Positions 46,484 to 56,128 of a DNA stretch of 64,000 nt are shown one piece after another. Position 1 is the stretch's first letter. Each line of letters opens with the position of its first letter. Made by a program: the position numbers and the translations under genes. Source of the stretch: Gammaproteobacteria bacterium (GTDB lineage: Bacteria; Pseudomonadota; Gammaproteobacteria; UBA6429; Thiohalophilaceae); the NCBI GenBank assembly GCA_029881995.1, contig JAOULO010000002.1, positions 1-64,000 of the forward strand, written 5' to 3'. The notes below the pieces were generated by a model that searched no databases, was not told the origin of the DNA, and worked only from the letters and a program-made list of their open reading frames with translations.

Positions 46484-48156
46484 TTAATAACCTTGTCAAT
46501 GTTTGTTTGAAAATCCACCGGCACATTCTGGTAGGCTGGCATGGCTTGATATTTGAATTGCAGGATCACCTGGGTACCTTCACCCGGTTCACTTTCGATA
46601 CGGATCTCACCACCTATCTGTGTGGCGCGTTCTTGCATGATATTGAGACCATAATGGTCTGTTCTGTTATCAGGGGAACCGGTTGTGATACCGACACCAT
46701 CGTCCTCGATCATGATCATGCAGTTACCATTGGGATCACTGCGTAGCAGGATGCGTACGTTATGGGCATCACTGTGTTTGCGAATATTGTTTAGTGCTTC
46801 TTGAATGATGCGCAGGGCCTGCACCTCGACATTGGCGGCCATGTGTACCAGGTTCCATTCCTTTTGCAGATAGACCTGAATGTCGGTCTGTTTACGGAAG
46901 CGATCCACCAGGTGCTGTACGGCTGGTACCAGGCCTCGATGATCGATAGGCGCACGGAAGTGAGTGATTAACTCACGCAGTTCAGCATAGGCCTCATCGA
47001 GGTTGTTTTCGATCTGCTCCAGTTCGTGCCAGATGTCCTGTTCCTGGCCCTGGCGCAGGGTTTCATCCAGTACCCGCACCTGGAAGCGCAGGCTGGCCAG
47101 GGTCTGGGCCAGGGAGTCATGCAGTTCATGGGCGATACGAGTGCGTTCTTCCATAATAGAGAAGCGGTTGGATTCTTCATCAGAACGTGCCTTATCAATG
47201 GCCATACCCAGGTGGCGTCCGATACTGGTAAGCAGTGCCTCAATACCCTTGGGGTCGACGTAGTCTTCACGATAGACAAACAGGTTATACACACCGAGGG
47301 TTTTATCACGATATTGCAGCGGTACCACCACCATGCCGACGTCTTCCTTGCCGAAGAAGGCGCGACCTACGATTTTGTCACACTCCTTGATATCACGTTG
47401 GAACAGGACCTTGCCTTCATCATAGGCACTGCCACACAGACAGCTGGCAGAGGGGATGATCTGTTCGCGGGACATGAGGTCATCATCCAGACCAATGCTG
47501 GAGACCAGTCGCATCTGGCCATCTTCGGTAGCCAGTCTGACTATTGCAGCACGGGCATGAACCACATCTTTTAAGGTATGTAGAAAACGGGTCAGCAGGT
47601 CTTCCAGATCACGGGAGACATTAATGCTGGCAGCCACATCATAGATGATTTCCAGTGAACGAGTTTTCTGTTCAATATGACGGGTCTGTTTGCGTACCTG
47701 ACTCTGCATGTCCTCGGAGAGGTTTTGCAGGGTGTCACCAAACTCATTGATATCCTTGGCCAGGGCAGCAAACTCACCGGGATAATTGGTCGGGATACGG
47801 GCAGACAGATTGCCGTTATGCATTTCCACAGCCCAGTTACGCAGGTGGGTCAGGGGGGCCAGCAGGTAATTCTGAATTCGATAAAACATGATGCCGAGTA
47901 TTCCCAGTGCGACTACCGTGAGCAGGGTGACAATGGAGTAATACAAAGCGGGTTCAAGTTGATAAACGGCTCCCCACAGACTGAACATACCCAGTGCCAG
48001 GGTTGTGCTGCATAGGGAGAGAAACAGCACACAGAGCCGACCGCGCCACAGGCCGCGAAACAGCTTTTTGTGCAGGCGGTTACTTTCCTCCTCGAATGTC
48101 AGGCTGGCACCCAGAAGGGGAGATTTTTCGGTATGTTCAGTCGGGATACTACTCAT
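46480..48156 (-). CDS. NarX-like sensor histidine kinase
   Basis: About 558 residues from ATG 48156; a GTG at 48165 is also in frame. Two N-terminal membrane helices (about 38-60 and 72-94) separated by only about ten residues, so there is no large periplasmic sensor domain as in NarX. Then HAMP, a GAF-like domain (about 165-320), a HisKA_3 dimer-phosphoacceptor domain (IAHELHDSLAQTL) and an HATPase domain (IEDDGVGI, EPGEGTQV). The GAF region contains a cysteine cluster, SCLCGSA and KECDK, as in the NarX/NreB central module, suggesting redox or FeS sensing. It overlaps the response regulator gene. Confidence 0.92.
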   Translation of the reverse strand: MSSIPTEHTEKSPLLGASLTFEEESNRLHKKLFRGLWRGRLCVLFLSLCSTTLALGMFSLWGAVYQLEPALYYSIVTLLTVVALGILGIMFYRIQNYLLAPLTHLRNWAVEMHNGNLSARIPTNYPGEFAALAKDINEFGDTLQNLSEDMQSQVRKQTRHIEQKTRSLEIIYDVAASINVSRDLEDLLTRFLHTLKDVVHARAAIVRLATEDGQMRLVSSIGLDDDLMSREQIIPSASCLCGSAYDEGKVLFQRDIKECDKIVGRAFFGKEDVGMVVVPLQYRDKTLGVYNLFVYREDYVDPKGIEALLTSIGRHLGMAIDKARSDEESNRFSIMEERTRIAHELHDSLAQTLASLRFQVRVLDETLRQGQEQDIWHELEQIENNLDEAYAELRELITHFRAPIDHRGLVPAVQHLVDRFRKQTDIQVYLQKEWNLVHMAANVEVQALRIIQEALNNIRKHSDAHNVRILLRSDPNGNCMIMIEDDGVGITTGSPDNRTDHYGLNIMQERATQIGGEIRIESEPGEGTQVILQFKYQAMPAYQNVPVDFQTNIDKVIK

Positions 48157-48388
48157 AGAGTCCACTACTGGCTGTCTTATTCAGACAATATTAACAGATT
48201 CTGATAGATAACAGGCCTGGATTTGCATGATTTATCAATTAGATGACCGAAATAGACCTGGTTTAAGCTTTACACCACCTTTCTGATATTCACTCAACAA
48301 TGGAGGGAAATCTTTTATTCTTCAGATTGGAGATGATTAGCACATAAACAGGGCTAATAATGCGTTTAAATGTCCCTAAAAGTGTCTA

Positions 48389-48697
48389 TTATGCTGTTTT
48401 ATAGTTTGGATCATTCGGGTTTTTGAAAATGAAATTCTTTTCCCCATTTTCCAGCTCGACATAGTCTATCTCGGTATTGTTCAGGAGCTCCATGTAGCTG
48501 GGGGCAACCACGACAGTTACATCATTGGACTTAAAACGCAGATCGTCTTCGGTATCCAGGTCGGCAAAGCCCATGCCATAGTGGATGCTGCCATCAGCAT
48601 TTTTAGTTGCTGCCAGGCGCAGGGGCAGACCCTCGGCATTGCCCTGTTTGGCAGAGAGCTTGATTTGTTCAGCAGCAGCAGATGTTATGGTAATCAC
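48389..48697 (-). CDS. dsrR: DsrR, IscA-like protein of the Dsr system
   Basis: 102 residues. A-type iron-sulfur carrier fold (ITITSAAAEQIKLSAKQ, LRLAATK, YGMGFADL) but with no cysteine at all, which separates DsrR from IscA/SufA. In Allochromatium, DsrR is reported to act post-transcriptionally on dsr expression. It starts 2 bp after dsrN ends, so they are co-transcribed. dsrS, which follows in Allochromatium, is not here; the sensor kinase lies next. Confidence 0.9.
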   Translation of the reverse strand: MITITSAAAEQIKLSAKQGNAEGLPLRLAATKNADGSIHYGMGFADLDTEDDLRFKSNDVTVVVAPSYMELLNNTEIDYVELENGEKNFIFKNPNDPNYKTA

Positions 48698-48699
48698 AA

Positions 48700-50082
48700 T
48701 TAACCTCCGTTAGATTCTTTACATTGACGGACAAATTCAACAAAGCGTTTCGTCCAGTGATTTTGCCTGGTGTCCCTCAAGTGGGCATAACAGGCGAGCA
48801 GATTCTTATATATAAGGCCATCCTGCTGGCCATCAATCCCAAAGCCGCGTAAAACTTTGTAAACTGATTTGACCGAGGGATCGAGATTCTCCAGGCCGGA
48901 ATAATGAAACTCATGGCCGACGATCTCTTTGTTATTTTGATCGCTCGATGGCCAGGGGTGGCCATTGTTTTCTTCAAGCCGAATATACCCTCGACCCTGT
49001 GGTTTTTGATACATACGGACATCAGCAGGAACGATGCCTACCATTTCATGGATCTTCTTGTTCCAGTCGATGGATCGACATAGATACATCAGTCCACCAC
49101 ACTCAGCATAGCCTGGTAGGCCATTGTCGATAGCCGTACGAATGGATTCGCGCATGGTTTGATTGGCATTGAGTTCTTTCAGGAAGGATTCAGGGAATCC
49201 ACCACCGATAAACAGGCCATCGACCTCAGGTAGTTTTGTATCTTTCAGGGTATCGAAAAATACCAGTTCAGCACCTGCTTGCCTGAGGGCATCAAAATCA
49301 TCCTGATAATAAAAACCAAAGGCAGAGTCTCGGGCGATACCAATCTTGATATTTGGCTTGATGGTTTCTAGCGGATCTATTTTTATCTCGGGCAGTGTAG
49401 GTGCCTGTTTGGCAATTTCTATGAGCTTACCAAGATCCACTTGCTCTGCCACCAGTTGGCCGATGGTGTCGATCTTGTCTTTAACCTGTTGTGCTTCATT
49501 ACTGGGAATCAAACCCAGGTGGCGCTCATCAATGTTCATCTCGGGGTTTTTGGCCACAGCACCGATAACATGTATATCCGTATAGTGTTCGATAACCTTG
49601 CGTAACTTGGATTCATGTCGTTGACCACCGACCTGATTAAAGATGACACCGGCAATATGTATGTCTTTGCAAAAGGCCTGATAGCCTAGCAGCAGGGGAG
49701 CGATACCGCGGGTGACACCGCGTACATCGATGACCAGAACTACGGGGGCCTTTAATAATTGTGCGAGCGCGGCATTGCTATTAGAGCCCTCGATATCCAG
49801 CCCATCGTAGAGTCCCTTATTGCCTTCGATCAGCGAGATGTCGGCACCCTCACTATAAGACTGAAAGCGTTGATGGATCTCTTCGTGTTGCATGGTATAG
49901 AAATCAAGATTAATGCAGGAACGTCCTGTGGCCTGACTAAGCCACATGGGATCGATGTAATCCGGGCCTTTTTTAAAGGGCTGTACCCTGTGGCCAGCCT
50001 GAGACAGGGCATGACACAGACCAATACTGACGGTGGTTTTACCAGAAGATTTGTGGGCGGCTGAGATCAATAAGCGGTTCAT
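48700..50082 (-). CDS. dsrN: DsrN, cobyrinate a,c-diamide synthase-like siroheme amidase
   Basis: 460 residues from ATG 50082 (an in-frame TTG lies at 50088). ISAAHKSSGKTTVSIGL (about 6-22) is the P-loop; the C-terminal GATase domain has the nucleophilic Cys in YAECGGLMYL and a late GHEFHYSG histidine. The CobB/CbiA family amidates corrinoids with glutamine; DsrN is thought to amidate siroheme for DsrAB. A strong terminator lies between dsrP and this gene, so dsrNR probably has its own promoter or depends on read-through. Confidence 0.93.
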   Translation of the reverse strand: MNRLLISAAHKSSGKTTVSIGLCHALSQAGHRVQPFKKGPDYIDPMWLSQATGRSCINLDFYTMQHEEIHQRFQSYSEGADISLIEGNKGLYDGLDIEGSNSNAALAQLLKAPVVLVIDVRGVTRGIAPLLLGYQAFCKDIHIAGVIFNQVGGQRHESKLRKVIEHYTDIHVIGAVAKNPEMNIDERHLGLIPSNEAQQVKDKIDTIGQLVAEQVDLGKLIEIAKQAPTLPEIKIDPLETIKPNIKIGIARDSAFGFYYQDDFDALRQAGAELVFFDTLKDTKLPEVDGLFIGGGFPESFLKELNANQTMRESIRTAIDNGLPGYAECGGLMYLCRSIDWNKKIHEMVGIVPADVRMYQKPQGRGYIRLEENNGHPWPSSDQNNKEIVGHEFHYSGLENLDPSVKSVYKVLRGFGIDGQQDGLIYKNLLACYAHLRDTRQNHWTKRFVEFVRQCKESNGG

Positions 50083-50120
50083 GATCAATTCGCCTGTGAG
50101 AAAAACTTGCGGACGTTAAA

Positions 50121-50150
50121 AAACCCTGTCTGTACAAACAGACAGGGTTT
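50121..50150 (-). terminator. rho-independent terminator between dsrP and dsrN
   Basis: A 13-bp perfect stem: AAACCCTGTCTGT (50121-50133) and ACAGACAGGGTTT (50138-50150), with a 4-nt loop. Read on the minus strand it is followed by a run of T and then AAC, so it terminates transcripts coming from dsrP. It lies 19 bp after the dsrP stop. Confidence 0.88.
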
Positions 50151-50169
50151 CAGAAAATGAGCGCGGGTG

Positions 50170-51381
50170 TTACTTTTCCGCTTTGTAGTGAGGGTCAGCA
50201 ATAGCATCTGACATGCTTTCAGGCAGAACGCGCAGCACTTTCACGACTAAAGCCACCATGATGAGTGCCAGGGCAAAGCCACCGATGCCTAACAGCGTTT
50301 CAGCCAGGGTAGGTGAATAGGCTTTTACACCACCGTCAAAGAATGAGCTTTCTACAATCTTGCCGGGGAACATTTCCAGTGGATAGGCCTGGCCACCTAT
50401 GACAATCACATAAATAGTTGCCAGACCACCCAGAATCACGAGGACACTGGCAAGGCCAATAGCACTGCGGTTGTCGCCAGTTGGACCGTACAGCAGGGCC
50501 AGTGGTAGCACTCCACCAATCACAACCCAGCCCCACCAGAACAGAGTAGTGTAGATTCCGCCATCACGCAGCATGAAGGCCTCAACACCGTGATGCTCAG
50601 TGGCATACAGGTTGGTCAGGTGATAGACCAGAGTGAAGTAGAGTACGGCACCGACGAAGACACCCAGCAGGTTCTTCATACGGCGGACTGTGGCATCACC
50701 CAGTTCACGACCACTCCAGTTGTAGGCAGCCATCATCACCAGGATAAATATCGCCAGACCATAGGCAAAAGACATAATGATAAACATCGGTGCCATGATC
50801 GCGGCATCGTAGGCCTGACGTGCCACCAGGAAGCCGAAGATAGAACCGGTACCAGTGGTAAGAATCAGTCGCCAGAAGAAGGCAGCAAAACCGGCATACT
50901 TACTGTATTTGTTCATGCGTTTTTCCAGCATGAACCAGATGTAAACAGCAACGATAGCAATGAAGCCGTTATAGAGAATCATGTTCCAGGCAAAAATGGA
51001 TTTGAAGTTATAAATGGTCATGGCCACGATCAGTCGATCAGGCTGACCCAGATCCAGTACCAGAATAGTCAGACCACCTAATAGCAGGCAGATAGACAGG
51101 AATGCTGAGAGTGGGGCGAGGGGCTTGTATTGTTTCTTGCCAAATACGGAAGAAATAGAAGCGACATTGAGTGCACCTGAGGCAGCGACAATCAGGAAAA
51201 TGGCAAATACATGGGGCATACCCCAGACGACTTGATTCGTCATACCGGTTACCCAGTGGCCATTGTGTTCCATGTAGAATGCTGCAAGTCCACCCGCTGC
51301 GACGATCAATCCCAGAATGCCGAGTAAGGCAAAATAACCAAAGCTATTGCCCTGAATTTCTTGATATCTGATTGCTTTCAT
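50170..51381 (-). CDS. dsrP: DsrP, NrfD-family membrane subunit of DsrMKJOP
   Basis: 403 residues from ATG 51381, preceded by GGCGGA; the in-frame TTG at 51393 overlaps that site. About ten hydrophobic helices of the NrfD/PsrC fold. It has no heme motifs; family members handle quinone at the membrane. It pairs with the FeS protein DsrO in the DsrMKJOP complex, which links DsrC thiol/disulfide chemistry to the quinone pool. A terminator follows. Confidence 0.95.
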   Translation of the reverse strand: MKAIRYQEIQGNSFGYFALLGILGLIVAAGGLAAFYMEHNGHWVTGMTNQVVWGMPHVFAIFLIVAASGALNVASISSVFGKKQYKPLAPLSAFLSICLLLGGLTILVLDLGQPDRLIVAMTIYNFKSIFAWNMILYNGFIAIVAVYIWFMLEKRMNKYSKYAGFAAFFWRLILTTGTGSIFGFLVARQAYDAAIMAPMFIIMSFAYGLAIFILVMMAAYNWSGRELGDATVRRMKNLLGVFVGAVLYFTLVYHLTNLYATEHHGVEAFMLRDGGIYTTLFWWGWVVIGGVLPLALLYGPTGDNRSAIGLASVLVILGGLATIYVIVIGGQAYPLEMFPGKIVESSFFDGGVKAYSPTLAETLLGIGGFALALIMVALVVKVLRVLPESMSDAIADPHYKAEK

Positions 51382-51412
51382 TGTTTCCGCCAACCTGATT
51401 TTATCGTTTTAA

Positions 51413-52156
51413 TTAAAGTCCCTGATAACGGACGCCGGTGTTCAAGCCGAGATCGGCACGGATTTGCTCACCACCAAACTCTTTCAGTCGTTTAGAGATT
51501 TCGCTATTGGGATCATGCAGATCACCAAAGTACATTGCCTTGTGACCCTTGGCATTACAGGATTCAACACAGGCAGGTATACCATCGTTATCAACACGGT
51601 GAACACATAGGGTGCAGCTTTCAACCGTACCCATACCACGAGGGGCATGTGGTTTCTGATTCATTAATGGCTCATGGATAAATGAACGGGCCTTATAAGG
51701 GCAGGCCATCATGCAATAACGACAACCGATACAGATGTGTTTGTCGACCAGTACAATGCCATCGGCACGTTTCATGGAAGCACCGGTAGGACAAACATCC
51801 ACACAGGGAGGCGTCTCACAGTGCTGACACATCAGAGGTAAAGATTGTACATGACCAGTTTGCTTATCAGTCAGTTTGACCTTACGGATCCACTGGGCCT
51901 GCTGCTCAGCATTGGATTTGGTTTCGGTAGAGCCCCAACCATGTTCTGTTTTACAGGCGGTGACACAATCGGTACAACCTGTTGAACATTTAGAGGTGTC
52001 GATCAACATACCCCAACGTTGTTTACTGGTGGCGGCCTGATCGGCAGGGCGGGCCTGTACTTCATAAAGCATTACGCCGGGGGCAACGGTCAACCCAGCT
52101 GCGGCAGCAGCCTGACCCAGAAACCGGCGACGATTCATATCGGTATCCTGTTTCAT
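51413..52156 (-). CDS. dsrO: DsrO, periplasmic FeS subunit of DsrMKJOP
   Basis: 247 residues from ATG 52156, which overlaps the dsrJ stop by one base (TGATG). A Tat signal, MNRRRFLGQAAAAAGL, leads to the periplasm. Four ferredoxin-type cysteine groups follow: CSTGCTDCVTAC, CQHCETPPCVDVC, CIGCRYCMMAC and CTLCVHR plus a distal CVESC. This is the electron-transfer partner of DsrP, similar to HmeA and NrfC. Confidence 0.95.
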   Translation of the reverse strand: MKQDTDMNRRRFLGQAAAAAGLTVAPGVMLYEVQARPADQAATSKQRWGMLIDTSKCSTGCTDCVTACKTEHGWGSTETKSNAEQQAQWIRKVKLTDKQTGHVQSLPLMCQHCETPPCVDVCPTGASMKRADGIVLVDKHICIGCRYCMMACPYKARSFIHEPLMNQKPHAPRGMGTVESCTLCVHRVDNDGIPACVESCNAKGHKAMYFGDLHDPNSEISKRLKEFGGEQIRADLGLNTGVRYQGL

Positions 52157-52569
52157 CAATGGTTCCCCTTCACAGCGTGTCTATATTGAGCATTTTCAGG
52201 CTTGTCGGTATGACACTCAAAGCAATCGACTTTTACAGCAGAATAGATGTGGCAGCTACTGCAGAAGTGCTCCTTGTTACCAACACGGGCAACCTTACCG
52301 TCTTTTGCCGGTGCATTATGGCACTCGATACATTCTTTCAGGCTGTGCTTGCTGGTGCGAATACCACGACGCATCGTATCGTCACGCTGATGGAGAATGT
52401 ACTCCATGTGGTTTATGCGCATGTCGGCAGTGGGTTCTACACACTTGTCACCTTTACCTTTAGGAATCGAAGGTAAAAGGTCGCCGGCCTGGCTTGTCAG
52501 AGGCAGGGCCAGCAGCAGGCTGACCCCGAGGATTCCGACAAGTTGTTTAATATACCTTGGCAAATACAC
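52156..52569 (-). CDS. dsrJ: DsrJ, triheme cytochrome c
   Basis: 137 residues. N-terminal signal peptide (hydrophobic 11-28, cleaved near SQAG). Three heme-binding motifs, CIECH, CSSCH and CFECH. Cys43 in GDKCVEPT is at the position of the conserved extra cysteine known to give the unusual His/Cys ligation of one heme in this family. Periplasmic subunit of DsrMKJOP. The start is GTG at 52569 with GGGGAAA upstream. Confidence 0.95.
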   Translation of the reverse strand: MYLPRYIKQLVGILGVSLLLALPLTSQAGDLLPSIPKGKGDKCVEPTADMRINHMEYILHQRDDTMRRGIRTSKHSLKECIECHNAPAKDGKVARVGNKEHFCSSCHIYSAVKVDCFECHTDKPENAQYRHAVKGNH

Positions 52570-52592
52570 GATGGTTTCCCCAATAGTTATTA

Positions 52593-54542
52593 TTATTCAC
52601 CCATACCCATGTCGATGTAGCCAGTTGGGCAAACATCCTGACAGATATGACAACCAACACACTTGGCATAATCAGTCGTTACATAACGACCCATGGTGGC
52701 TTCTTTCTTCGGTGTACGGAAAATGGCATCCTGTGGGCAGAAGATTACGCAGTTATCACACTCGAAGCACATACCACAGCTCATGCAACGGTTGGATTCT
52801 TCGATAGCCTGCTCTTCGCTAAGACCTTTCATACGCTCCTGGAAGTGACCCAGAACTTCATTTGAATCAGGTACTTCTTCTTCACGCTTCAGTCGCTCAG
52901 TAAATTCGAAATGCCCCAGGAACAGTTTGTCTGAGGGAATGATTTCTGCAGCAGAACGATCTTCGTAGTTGTGTACAGCATAGTTAGAGCTGTTAGTACC
53001 GCGTTGATCGCCAACAGTGGCATCAAAACTTTCTGGCTCCAGACCGGCTTCACGCAATTTGGCCAGCAGGTTAAAGTGGTGCTTATCAACCTTAGGACGC
53101 TTACGCAGCTCATCTTTTTTGAAGTAGTGATCGATACTTTCAACAGCGATAGAGGCCTGACCAATAGCAGTAGTCAGCAGGTGAGGGCGAACAATATCAC
53201 CAGCAACGAAGTGACCGGATTTGCCAGGTACCTGATAGTGCTGGTCGGCATCCATCAGGCCACGGTCATTACCCAGGCCATCAAGGCCAGTCAGGTCACC
53301 ACCCTGACCAATCGCTGCAACGATCAGGTCAGCTTCGATTTCAAATTCAGAACCTGCTTTTTCAGTCTTGCCATCTTCTTCCAGTTCGATAACTTTCAGG
53401 GCACGGGCTCGACCATCATCACCCAGTACAACTTCAACCGGGCTCAGGCAACCGCGAACGTTAACGCCTTCGCGCAGTGCATCATCAATTTCGTGTTTAG
53501 CAGCATTCATTTTCTCAACAGGAGAACGAGACATCAGGGTAACAGTGGCTCCCTGACGCTTGGCAGAAGCCGCAACATCATGAGCAGTTTGACCCAGAAC
53601 AACATTCTCTGGACGATCTTTTTCATGGATTTCAGTGATATGACCCAGACGACGTGCAACCGAGGCCACGTCGATAGAGGTATCACCACCACCGATTACG
53701 ACAACCTTTTCAGATACCAGCTGCAGGCGACCGTCGTTAAAGGCTTCCAGGAAGTCAACACCAGTCAGACAGTTAGAGGCCTTGTCTGCATTTGGAATAG
53801 GCAGCTGACGACCAGATTGTGCACCCAGGGCCCACAATACGGCATCAAATTCTTTTTCAACATCGGCCATGGAAACGTCAACACCAACTTTAACACCCAT
53901 GCGAGTCTCAACACCCATGTCGATAATACGGTTGATTTCACCGTCCAGAACGTCACGTGGTGTACGATAGCCAGGGATACCGTAGCGCATCATGCCACCC
54001 AGTTCCGAGTGGTTATCAAAGATAGTGGCGCCGTGACCTAACAGGCGTAATTGGTAAGCGGCAGCCAGACCAGCTGGGCCACCACCTATGATGGCGACCT
54101 TCTTGCCAGTGTCTTTACCGGCTTCAAACTTCAGGCCGGCATCCAGTGCCGAGTCACCAATGAACTGTTCAACAGCATTAATACCAACAAAGTCTTCAAC
54201 CTGGTTACGGTTACAACCATCCTGACAGGGAGCAGGACAAACACGACCCATAATTGAAGGGAATGGATTAGCAGCCGTAGAACGGCGGAAAGCGTATTCC
54301 TGCATAGTCATTTCACCAGCCGGTTTTTCAATACCACGTACGATGTCCAGCCAACCACGGATATCTTCACCTGAAGGGCAGCTGCCCTGGCAAGGTGGTG
54401 TACGGTGTACGTAAGTAGGGCACTTATGAGATGTGTCGCCTTTGAAAATTTTGGCGGTCATTGAACCCCACTCATCGTCACCATCCTTAAATTTACGGAA
54501 GGTCAACTTATCGTTTTGCATATCATCACGGGATGTAGCCAT
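52593..54542 (-). CDS. dsrL: DsrL, NAD(P)H:acceptor oxidoreductase of the Dsr system
   Basis: 649 residues. N-terminal alpha-helical FeS region (CPAPCQDGCNRNQ), FAD motif GGGPAGLAAAYQL, NAD(P) motif VVIGGGDTSIDVASVA, as in GltD-type flavoproteins. The C-terminal extension has two ferredoxin motifs, CMSCGMCFECDNC and CVGCHICQDVC. DsrL is essential for sulfur oxidation through reverse DsrAB and couples with NAD(H). Length is close to Allochromatium DsrL. It sits between dsrK and dsrJ, as in that organism. Confidence 0.96.
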   Translation of the reverse strand: MATSRDDMQNDKLTFRKFKDGDDEWGSMTAKIFKGDTSHKCPTYVHRTPPCQGSCPSGEDIRGWLDIVRGIEKPAGEMTMQEYAFRRSTAANPFPSIMGRVCPAPCQDGCNRNQVEDFVGINAVEQFIGDSALDAGLKFEAGKDTGKKVAIIGGGPAGLAAAYQLRLLGHGATIFDNHSELGGMMRYGIPGYRTPRDVLDGEINRIIDMGVETRMGVKVGVDVSMADVEKEFDAVLWALGAQSGRQLPIPNADKASNCLTGVDFLEAFNDGRLQLVSEKVVVIGGGDTSIDVASVARRLGHITEIHEKDRPENVVLGQTAHDVAASAKRQGATVTLMSRSPVEKMNAAKHEIDDALREGVNVRGCLSPVEVVLGDDGRARALKVIELEEDGKTEKAGSEFEIEADLIVAAIGQGGDLTGLDGLGNDRGLMDADQHYQVPGKSGHFVAGDIVRPHLLTTAIGQASIAVESIDHYFKKDELRKRPKVDKHHFNLLAKLREAGLEPESFDATVGDQRGTNSSNYAVHNYEDRSAAEIIPSDKLFLGHFEFTERLKREEEVPDSNEVLGHFQERMKGLSEEQAIEESNRCMSCGMCFECDNCVIFCPQDAIFRTPKKEATMGRYVTTDYAKCVGCHICQDVCPTGYIDMGMGE

Positions 54543-54557
54543 GCCAGTTCTCCTGTG

Positions 54558-56084
54558 CTATTCGTCTGAATCGGACTCTGACTTAGCTTGGTCAGAATCT
54601 TTTTTGGTTAATACAATCGCGTCACTCACTAACTGGTGAACGCTGACAATTTGATCCATGGTAAAGCCGTAATAGGGCAATACCTTGGTGAATTGGCTCT
54701 TACAAATGGCGCAGATCGCTGCCATGTGTGTGACACCATTATTTTCGGTTACCTGTTTCAGGGCTTCGGCACGAGGCTTGGCACCCTTAACTCGGATTTC
54801 CATCAGGTCATCGGTCAACAGACCACCACCACCACCACAGCAGAAGGTGCCTTCTTTAATGGTTTCGGCGGGCATGTCGACGTAGTTGTTACAAACGGCC
54901 TTGATTACGGCACGTGGAATATCAAACTGACCACCAGGTTTTGGACCCATACGTGAAGCACGTGCCACGTTACAGGAATCGTGGAAGGTCATGGTACGCC
55001 AGTCATTCTCTGATTTATCAAAGGTCAGTTGGCCAGCCTGAATGGCGTCATAGGTGTATTCGCAAATGTGCTGTGGGACTGGATATCTAGGATCCAGGAA
55101 GTCCCATGGACCTGCCAGCGTATTCAGGAAGCTGTAGGCAACACGCCAGGCATGACCACATTCACCAAATACAATACGTTTTACACCTAGCTCAAGAGCA
55201 GCAGTACGAACGCGGCGGGCAATCTTGCGCATGTTTTCGTAAGAGCCGATAAACATGCCAAAGTTACCGGCTTCAGATGCAATGGAACTCATGGTCCAGC
55301 TGGCACCGGTTTCATGGAAGACCTTGGCATAACCGATCAGGCCATCTACATGGGGTTCAGCAAAGAAGTCAGCCGATGGAGTGACCAGCAGGATATCAGC
55401 ACCTTTCACATCCAGTGGGAATTTGACGGCTACTTCAGTATCTTCTTCAACTTCTTCTTCCAGACCTTCCAGAGTATCTACTAGAGCAGGCTGGGGCAGG
55501 CCAAGATTGTTACCTATCTTGAAAACCTTGCCAATAATTTCGTTACAGTACTTCTGACCGACACCCACGCTATCCATGATCTCACGTGCAGCCATGGAAA
55601 TTTCCGCAGTATCGATGCCGTAAGGGCAGTAAACCGAACAACGACGACACTGTGAACACTGGTGGAAGTAGCTGTACCACTCATCCAGGATGTCCTTGTC
55701 CATATCGACAGCGCCGACCAGTTTGGGGAAGTACTTGCCAGCAAAGGTAAATTTGCGGCGATAAACTTTACGCAATAGATCCTGACGTGCCACTGGCATG
55801 TTTTTCGGATCAGAGGTACCCAGGTAGTAGTGACACTTATCAGTACAGGCACCGCATTTTACGCAGGAATCCAGGTAGACCTGAAATGAACGATAGCGCT
55901 TTCGCAGGTCGTCCATTTTTTCATAGACCTTTTCTTCCCAGTTTGGGACTAACTCACCGGGGAAACCGAGCGGCTCCTGGAACTGTTCCTTGGAGATGAA
56001 CGGCGAACTGTGAGACATGGCCCCTTCTTTAATATGAGGGACGACCGGAATCTCTTCTAATTCTGGGACTTCAAAATCAGCCAC
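54558..56084 (-). CDS. dsrK: DsrK, HdrD-like catalytic subunit of DsrMKJOP
   Basis: 508 residues. N-terminal 4Fe-4S motifs CVKCGACTDKC and CSQCRRCSVYC, then CCG-type domains with HDSCNVAR and TFCCGGGGGLLTDD, which bind the noncubane cluster active in disulfide reduction in HdrB/HdrD. It probably handles DsrC trisulfide or disulfide on the cytoplasmic side of the complex. The start is GTG at 56084; dsrM is 44 bp upstream. Confidence 0.96.
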   Translation of the reverse strand: MADFEVPELEEIPVVPHIKEGAMSHSSPFISKEQFQEPLGFPGELVPNWEEKVYEKMDDLRKRYRSFQVYLDSCVKCGACTDKCHYYLGTSDPKNMPVARQDLLRKVYRRKFTFAGKYFPKLVGAVDMDKDILDEWYSYFHQCSQCRRCSVYCPYGIDTAEISMAAREIMDSVGVGQKYCNEIIGKVFKIGNNLGLPQPALVDTLEGLEEEVEEDTEVAVKFPLDVKGADILLVTPSADFFAEPHVDGLIGYAKVFHETGASWTMSSIASEAGNFGMFIGSYENMRKIARRVRTAALELGVKRIVFGECGHAWRVAYSFLNTLAGPWDFLDPRYPVPQHICEYTYDAIQAGQLTFDKSENDWRTMTFHDSCNVARASRMGPKPGGQFDIPRAVIKAVCNNYVDMPAETIKEGTFCCGGGGGLLTDDLMEIRVKGAKPRAEALKQVTENNGVTHMAAICAICKSQFTKVLPYYGFTMDQIVSVHQLVSDAIVLTKKDSDQAKSESDSDE

Positions 56085-56128
56085 GTTATTATCCTCAGTC
56101 TACAGTTATTAACTTAAGCGTTATCCAT

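Noticed and set aside
48166-48388. dsrS or another small gene between dsrR and the sensor kinase
   Set aside because: No open frame of reasonable length; dsrS is a large protein and is not in the window.
52971-54041. Long plus-strand open frame of 356 codons opposite dsrL
   Set aside because: It is the antisense shadow of dsrL, which has full FAD, NAD(P) and FeS motifs; the shadow has no domain pattern.
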